From the NCBI RefSeq assembly GCF_002210345.1, contig NZ_MWQI01000005.1, forward strand, positions 1 through 64,000: a stretch of 64,000 bases of DNA. The letters are read 5' to 3'. Below the pieces are notes generated by a model, which saw only the letters and a list, made by a program, of their open reading frames with translations, did no database searches and was not told the origin of the DNA. The DNA comes from Fibrobacter sp. UWB4. Lineage in GTDB: Bacteria; Fibrobacterota; Fibrobacteria; Fibrobacterales; Fibrobacteraceae. Below, piece after piece: positions 59,513-64,000 of this stretch (position 1 is the first letter of the stretch; every line of letters starts with the position of its first letter). The translations under genes were made by a program, and so were the position numbers.

Positions 59513-60543
59513 TTCCTGTAAAAAACATATATTACATGCTTTCGTATGCCTTCAAGATATTGAATGAAGGCTGTTACAAAAGCGTGTCAACGGAATCTTT
59601 TGAAAACGCATCGGATTTATTTGCGGCTATTTTGATTAAGGGCGTTTCCAGCCTTTTGAGCCGTGGCTTGAGTCGAAGTTACATAGGTGTACAGGATTCT
59701 ATTTTGAGCGTGAAGGGGAAAATAAACCTCTCGGCAACTATCAAGGAAAATGCCCTGATAAAAAGGGAAGTTGTCTGTGAATATGATGAATTTTCCCCGA
59801 ATGAGTATCAGAATAAAATCCTGAAATCCACGATGATTCTTTTGCTGAAAGCAGATGTGTCTTTGGAGCGAAAGAAAAAGCTGAGAAAACTGCTATGCTT
59901 CTTCCGGGAGATAGACGAAATCGATGTTTATAAGATTAACTGGGATCTTAAGTTCAATCGGAATAATCTCCATTACAGGATGCTTCTCGGAATTTGTCAG
60001 TTAGTGGTGAAGGGGTTGCTTCAGACTCAATCGGATGGCTGTATGAAATTGCGGGATTACCTGGATGAACAACGCATGAGCCGATTGTATGAAAAATTCG
60101 TGCTTGAGTTTTACAGAAGGGAATATCCTGGATTGAAAGTTTCCGCCTCCGAAATTCAGTGGGCTTTGGACGACGATTTTGACGATCGGCTCCCGACCAT
60201 GAAAACGGACATCATGCTGCAACTAGATGAATCCGTGCTGATTATTGATACTAAATGGTATAGTTCCGTCACACAGTCGAAATTTGATTCGCATACGTGG
60301 CATTCTGCGAATATGTACCAGATTTTTACGTATGTGAAGAATAAAGAAACCGAACTTCAAGGCAAGCCGCATAAGGTTTCGGGAATGCTTCTGTATGCGA
60401 AAACAGACGAACAAATTCAACCAAACCATGATTACATGATGAGCGGGAATAAAATAAGCGTGAAGAGCCTGGACTTGAATGTAGATTTTACTCAGATCAA
60501 GGCTTGCCTTAATGACATCGCTCGTGAGTTTATACGAGGATAA
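59509..60543 (+). CDS. mcrC: McrC-like nuclease subunit of a 5-methylcytosine restriction system
   Basis: The 344-residue protein looks complete: IPVKNIYYMLSYAFKIL at the N-terminus, EYDEFSPNEYQNKILK and the PD-(D/E)xK site LPTMKTDIML...LIIDTKWY (Asp234, Asp247, Lys249). McrC joins McrB hexamers and cuts methylated DNA after GTP-driven translocation. The start overlaps the end of the mcrB remnant by four bases. With McrB truncated it should have no motor here, so it is probably idle or on its way to loss. GC content is closer to the host than that of the ABC-3C genes. Confidence 0.88.
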   Translation: MIPVKNIYYMLSYAFKILNEGCYKSVSTESFENASDLFAAILIKGVSSLLSRGLSRSYIGVQDSILSVKGKINLSATIKENALIKREVVCEYDEFSPNEYQNKILKSTMILLLKADVSLERKKKLRKLLCFFREIDEIDVYKINWDLKFNRNNLHYRMLLGICQLVVKGLLQTQSDGCMKLRDYLDEQRMSRLYEKFVLEFYRREYPGLKVSASEIQWALDDDFDDRLPTMKTDIMLQLDESVLIIDTKWYSSVTQSKFDSHTWHSANMYQIFTYVKNKETELQGKPHKVSGMLLYAKTDEQIQPNHDYMMSGNKISVKSLDLNVDFTQIKACLNDIAREFIRG

Positions 60544-60550
60544 AAAATAG

Positions 60551-60742
60551 AGACGTAGTCTTTTATTTCTCGAGGAAATATCTAAAAATCCAAATGTTAC
60601 GCAAGCAGAATTGGCTTCTATACTTAAATATCAGCGTTCGTCGGTTAGCGAAAGTATGTCAAAATTACAGGCTTTAGGCATATTAAAGCGAGTTGGTAGT
60701 AAAAAGACTGGCCATTGGGAAATCGTCAAAGAAGATTATTAA
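60551..60742 (+). pseudogene. Winged-helix fragment, C-terminus of an AlbA_2/AAA_4-type protein
   Basis: A frame without a start codon, open from 60551 to the TAA at 60740-60742, reads SLLFLEEISKNPNVTQAELA, then SILKYQRSSVSESMSKLQAL, then GILKRVGSKKTGHWEIV. This is the C-terminal helix-turn-helix typical of divergent-AAA (AlbA_2) proteins, which end in 'G-x-I-x-R-x-G-S-x-K-x-G-x-W'. The rest of the gene is missing, so this is a remnant at the edge of the defence island. Confidence 0.5.
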
Positions 60743-60776
60743 CGTGAAGAACAGATATTCTTCCAATAATCTTGTT

Positions 60777-62141
60777 TTAAATCTTGATCCTAATCTTCTT
60801 TTGCTTGTAAATCGATTGTCCGCCGTTGCAGATATAGGCGACCGTGCAGACGATGAAGAATGCGGGGAGGCAATTGAATCCGAAAATTTCGCCTGCGATG
60901 AGGATGGGGGCCCAGAGTGTATTGCTTGCGCTTGCGAACACGGCGGCAAAGCCGAGTGCTGCGGCGAGGGCAACGGGCATCCCGAACATCCCTGCAACGA
61001 ATACGCCAAACGTAGCGCCGATGGCGAAAAGCGGGGTGACGACACCGCCAATGAATCCTGCGGAGAGTGTAAGAATTGTGAGAGCGAATTTCAGAATCCA
61101 GTCGTACCCGGCGACGTTCCCAATCAAGTCTGCATTCCCGGCGATTCCAAAGCACATTTCCAACAAGTTTGTTCCAAGTCCTGCGTAGCGTCCCTGGAAG
61201 AACACGAGTAAAAGTGCACTTAGACCCACACCCATAATGGCGATTCGCTTAATGCTGTTTGGGAATTTCTTTGCGAAAAAGTTTTGCGAAAGTCCAAGCA
61301 ACTTTGCAAAACCGCCACCGACAATTCCGAAGAGCACTCCCATCAGCGCAAGCTTCACGAGGAACTTGCCGTCGAGCGCGCCTTCGTTTGTGAACACGTT
61401 TGCCGAGAATCCGCTTGCATCAAGAAGCGAATTCAAGTCCACGCTGAACTTGTGGAATCCGAGCATGCTTGAAACTTTGCAGGCCGTGAATGCGGCAGCG
61501 GCAGCGGGCAACAATGCGCCAAGTTCCAAGTGTCCGACGAGCAGAACTTCCAATGCGAATGCTGTAGCTGCCATCGGGGCCTGGAAAATTCCTGCAAAGC
61601 CTGCGGCAAGCCCTGTCACGAGCATAATGTGTGTTGCGTTTTCGAACGGCAACTTCTTACTTATGTTATACGAGAGTGCGGAGCCGATTTGCATGGCGGC
61701 ACCTTCGCGGCCTGCGCTTCCGCCGAAGAGCTGTGTCAGCCAAGTGCTCACTGCTGCCATCGGGATAGAAACGAGCGGGAAATCGGATTCCTTGTTGAGT
61801 CCTACGGCGAAAACCTGGTCCATGCCGCGTTCCGTCCAGCGTCCCCATTTCTTATAAGCGAATACGATGGCAGCACCGCCGATGGCGAGGGCGGGGATGA
61901 AGTACAGCGGGTTTGCGTCGCGGATTGCAGAAAGCTTGTCGCTGATATCGCCGAAGCATGCGGTGAGTGCGCCAATGACTGCGCCGAGTACAATCCCGAG
62001 CAGCACGAATGTCGGTGTTGCAAACCACTTGAGTAACTTTTCCTTAACGCGAGCCTTTGCCATCTTCATCATTTGTTCTTTCATCTCGGGGCTGAACTGA
62101 TTGAACTGTTGGCTCGCCTTGCTGAAGTCGCTGAAATTCAT
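60777..62141 (-). CDS. CLC-family antiporter, probable fluoride/proton exchanger (CLC-F type)
   Basis: The 454-residue membrane protein has the CLC fold motifs LFGGSAGREGAAMQIG with the gating glutamate (Glu146), and TLSAGFIGGVVTPLFAIGATFG. The usual chloride-binding GSGIP is absent; the corresponding region reads ERGMDQVFA. The pattern fits CLC-F exporters, which expel fluoride. The N-terminal 40 residues are a charged amphipathic extension. No fluoride riboswitch (crcB type) is seen in the 200 bases upstream. A hairpin with a T-run lies in the leader. It is divergent from the LTD/CotH lipoprotein gene. Confidence 0.75.
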   Translation of the reverse strand: MNFSDFSKASQQFNQFSPEMKEQMMKMAKARVKEKLLKWFATPTFVLLGIVLGAVIGALTACFGDISDKLSAIRDANPLYFIPALAIGGAAIVFAYKKWGRWTERGMDQVFAVGLNKESDFPLVSIPMAAVSTWLTQLFGGSAGREGAAMQIGSALSYNISKKLPFENATHIMLVTGLAAGFAGIFQAPMAATAFALEVLLVGHLELGALLPAAAAAFTACKVSSMLGFHKFSVDLNSLLDASGFSANVFTNEGALDGKFLVKLALMGVLFGIVGGGFAKLLGLSQNFFAKKFPNSIKRIAIMGVGLSALLLVFFQGRYAGLGTNLLEMCFGIAGNADLIGNVAGYDWILKFALTILTLSAGFIGGVVTPLFAIGATFGVFVAGMFGMPVALAAALGFAAVFASASNTLWAPILIAGEIFGFNCLPAFFIVCTVAYICNGGQSIYKQKKIRIKI

Positions 62142-62189
62142 GTAAAATCCTTTTTATGCAACTAAAATTTTTCACAAAAAATAGTAAAA

Positions 62190-62213
62190 CGGAACGCCTT
62201 GTTCCGCTTTTTT
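62190..62213. terminator. Hairpin with T-run in the clc leader / divergent region
   Basis: CGGAAC-GCCTT-GTTCCG is followed by CTTTTTT on the plus strand and by TTTTAC on the minus strand. It sits about 50 bases upstream of the CLC start, so on the minus strand it would lie inside the leader as a possible attenuator. No alternative pairing partner is obvious. Confidence 0.45.
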
Positions 62214-62353
62214 GCGTGTTGTCAAATGCTCAATCCTTTTACAACGTGAAATTAAAAAAAGAGGCTTTTGCAACGTGCCTAAATATATACTTAACTCAAG
62301 GATTGGATTGGTGTGGCGCTCAAAATGAATCGCTCAATTCTAAGGGATCAGAC

Positions 62354-64000
62354 ATGAAAAAAATCTTTTCTGGTGTAGCGTTATTTGGGATTAGTTTTGG
62401 TTTGGTTTTATCCGCTTGCGGTGATTCTAACGATTCTTCGTTTAGTCCTGCAGCTCCGGGAATTGGTGAAATTAGCTCCGATTCCAATGACGGTCAATTG
62501 GGCGGTTGGTCCAGTTCGGCTGGCGTCCCGGGACTTTCTTCAGCTGGCATTCCGGGAGGTTCCTCCGCGGGTGTTCCGGGAATGTCGTCTCCTGTTGCGC
62601 AGTCATCTTCCTCGGCTTTAGTTCCCTCTTCTAGTGCTCAGGATCCGCCGGCTTCGAGCGCTGCTACTGTTATTCCGCATTTCGAAGGGAATAGCCCGGT
62701 GTTCTTCTCGGAAGTTTCTCCGACAAATGCAAATCTCAAGGACAATGACGGTAACGATCCGGGATGGGTCGAATTTTACAACTCGTCCGATGCTCCGGTG
62801 AGTTTGAAGGGCTATTCGCTTACGGATGATTTGTCTAATCCTAGTCGTTGGTTTTTTGGTAACGCAACAATTCCAGCCAAGAGCTACATGATCGTTTTCC
62901 TTTCGGGCAAGAATTATCCTGACTATGTCTTGCCTTCTGATTCGCTTAATATGATGAGCTCGGATTGCAGTTCTGAATCTGCTGCGGGTGGCATGGGCGG
63001 ATTCAATTTCCCCGGCATGGGTGGTGGCATGGGCGGTGATTGGGGCGGCGGCATGGGTGGCTATCCTGGTGGCGGGTCTTCTGGTAGCAATGTCGATAAT
63101 TTGCAAGGCAAGTCAACGCTCTGCTTTAACGAAAATGGCGCTATTCAGATTGGTGCTGTAATGAAAGTGGCTCAGGGCGGGGATTATTCGCGTGTGGTTG
63201 TCAAAACCAATAATGCATCTAGCCTTAGCAAGGTCAACCAGCTTGTTGTGCGTGGCTTTATCACCAAAAATCATAAAATCCGTGTGAACTTTAAGGAAGG
63301 TGAATCGCTTAGCAATTGGAGCGGCAAGAATCTTCGCGGTACGGGCGATTTGTCATCGGTGTTCTATGTTCGTCTAGACGATAATGCAAAGGATCTCAAA
63401 CGGAACAACGTAACGGCGACAACATTTGCTACTGAAACTCAGGGCAGTGAATCGACGACCATCCAGATTACATCGTATATTGCCCGCAATCGCGGACATG
63501 AACCGCATGCATCGTTCAAGGTGGACAAGGACGGCGGTGCTCTGTACTTTATAAATGCCGAAGGCGCTATGCTTGACTCCGTTCGTTTTGGCGCTGTTCC
63601 GACGACCGCTTCCTGGTCACGTGATGGAGCTGGCAAGTGGGGGCTTGCAACGCCGTCGCCTTACGGTAATACGATCGGTGAGGTCTTTGCCGAACAGGTT
63701 CAAGTTGCTGAAGTGAACATTCCGCCTTCTGGATTCTACACGTCTGCGGTGACGGCTACATTCCCGGCGGGCACACGTTGCGAACAGGGCGGTACTGAAC
63801 CGACAACAAACTCTCCGGTGGTGCAGACTACGGTGACGATTAGTGCTACGACGGTCTTGCGTTGCCGAGCTTATGCCGGCGGCTCCTACCCGAGTGAAGA
63901 AATTATTCGTACTTATGTTTTCGAAAAGCAGCCTTCACTTGCATCGATTTTTGTGACGACAGATCCGCTCTCCATGTTCAGTCCGGATTCCGGCCTTTAT
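62354..64000 (+). CDS. Lipoprotein with lamin-tail domain, probable CotH-kinase-family protein (5' part; runs off window)
   Basis: At least 549 codons are open to the window edge. The lipobox is LSAC (Cys22), followed by a long Ser/Pro/Gly linker (SSAGVPGLSSAGIPGGSSAG), then a lamin-tail-like domain (from about 115: VFFSEVSPTNANLKDNDG, WVEFYNSS, VSLKGYSLTDD, IPAKSYMIVFLSG) interrupted by a Gly/Met-rich insert (about 217-250). From about 450 comes a chitobiase/hexosaminidase C-terminal-like domain (IPPSGFYTSAVTATFPAGT) ending in FVTTDPLSMFSPDSGLY, which in relatives directly precedes a CotH kinase domain. It is probably a surface-exposed lipoprotein. AAGGGA precedes the ATG. Confidence 0.72.
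   Translation, partial: MKKIFSGVALFGISFGLVLSACGDSNDSSFSPAAPGIGEISSDSNDGQLGGWSSSAGVPGLSSAGIPGGSSAGVPGMSSPVAQSSSSALVPSSSAQDPPASSAATVIPHFEGNSPVFFSEVSPTNANLKDNDGNDPGWVEFYNSSDAPVSLKGYSLTDDLSNPSRWFFGNATIPAKSYMIVFLSGKNYPDYVLPSDSLNMMSSDCSSESAAGGMGGFNFPGMGGGMGGDWGGGMGGYPGGGSSGSNVDNLQGKSTLCFNENGAIQIGAVMKVAQGGDYSRVVVKTNNASSLSKVNQLVVRGFITKNHKIRVNFKEGESLSNWSGKNLRGTGDLSSVFYVRLDDNAKDLKRNNVTATTFATETQGSESTTIQITSYIARNRGHEPHASFKVDKDGGALYFINAEGAMLDSVRFGAVPTTASWSRDGAGKWGLATPSPYGNTIGEVFAEQVQVAEVNIPPSGFYTSAVTATFPAGTRCEQGGTEPTTNSPVVQTTVTISATTVLRCRAYAGGSYPSEEIIRTYVFEKQPSLASIFVTTDPLSMFSPDSGLY

Noticed and set aside
62142-62353. Fluoride (crcB) riboswitch before the CLC gene
   Set aside because: I looked for the GGCGAUGGUGUUCGCC-like core on the minus strand and did not find it.

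Overview
The window looks like a chromosomal segment of a Gram-negative, rumen/gut-type bacterium of the Fibrobacter group. Reasons: a lipid A gene (lpxB), several serine-rich lipoproteins with duplicated lectin-like or carbohydrate-binding-like domains, a LTD/CotH-type surface lipoprotein, a secreted protease with a C-terminus resembling a type IX sorting domain, a short primary-like sigma factor, a DUF4912 + GH57 branching-enzyme pair, and a recurrent TATATT -10-like box. This assignment is inference from gene content; no marker such as rRNA is present.

Layout. 1-500: tRNA-Gly(GCC), a partial second copy and a third 3' fragment. 0.5-12.6 kb: hemW, a sigma-70 factor, a methyltransferase/glycosyltransferase/flippase-like operon, a helicase joined in frame to a PlsC acyltransferase, murI, an unknown protein, and a second divergent set of flippase-like, methyltransferase and glycosyltransferase genes. 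12.7-24.7 kb: a two-LamG lipoprotein, dnaE, lpxB, mutL (with lost endonuclease motifs), a conserved unknown protein, a candidate small RNA, and thrC. 25-34.9 kb: lipoprotein + outer-membrane barrel operon, DUF4912 + GH57 branching enzyme, secreted metalloprotease, UbiD decarboxylase and an SRPBCC-like protein. 35.1-39.6 kb: surface-glycan operon (Wzx-like flippase, LicD, GT8-like, GT4). 39.7-48.2 kb: AT-rich orphan, metallo-beta-lactamase-fold protein, purF, two-repeat lipoprotein, valS. 48.6-49.9 kb: nitroreductase and a RelE/HigA-type toxin-antitoxin pair.

50-60.8 kb is a composite, partly decayed defence island on the + strand. It holds a KilA-N remnant, an in-frame hybrid of the HsdR N-terminus and the HsdM C-terminus, a DUF1016 (YhcG) nuclease, a protein with a nucleotide-cyclase-like motif pattern, HsdS, a three-gene ABC-3C system (Cap4/DUF4297-like nuclease, middle component, DUF3732 ATPase), a kinase-like protein, a 5'-truncated mcrB, an intact mcrC and a winged-helix remnant. 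The type I system has lost its methyltransferase and translocase cores, so the ABC-3C cassette with its downstream gene is the best candidate for a working and little-studied system. The window ends with a CLC antiporter of fluoride-exporter type and the start of an LTD/CotH lipoprotein.

Intergenic spaces carry at least three families of dispersed short repeats: a GGCGAG...GAGCC-bounded hairpin, a GGAGAT...GGGCATGAC palindrome, and TTCCTAC-type microrepeats. They are among the more unusual features of the segment.
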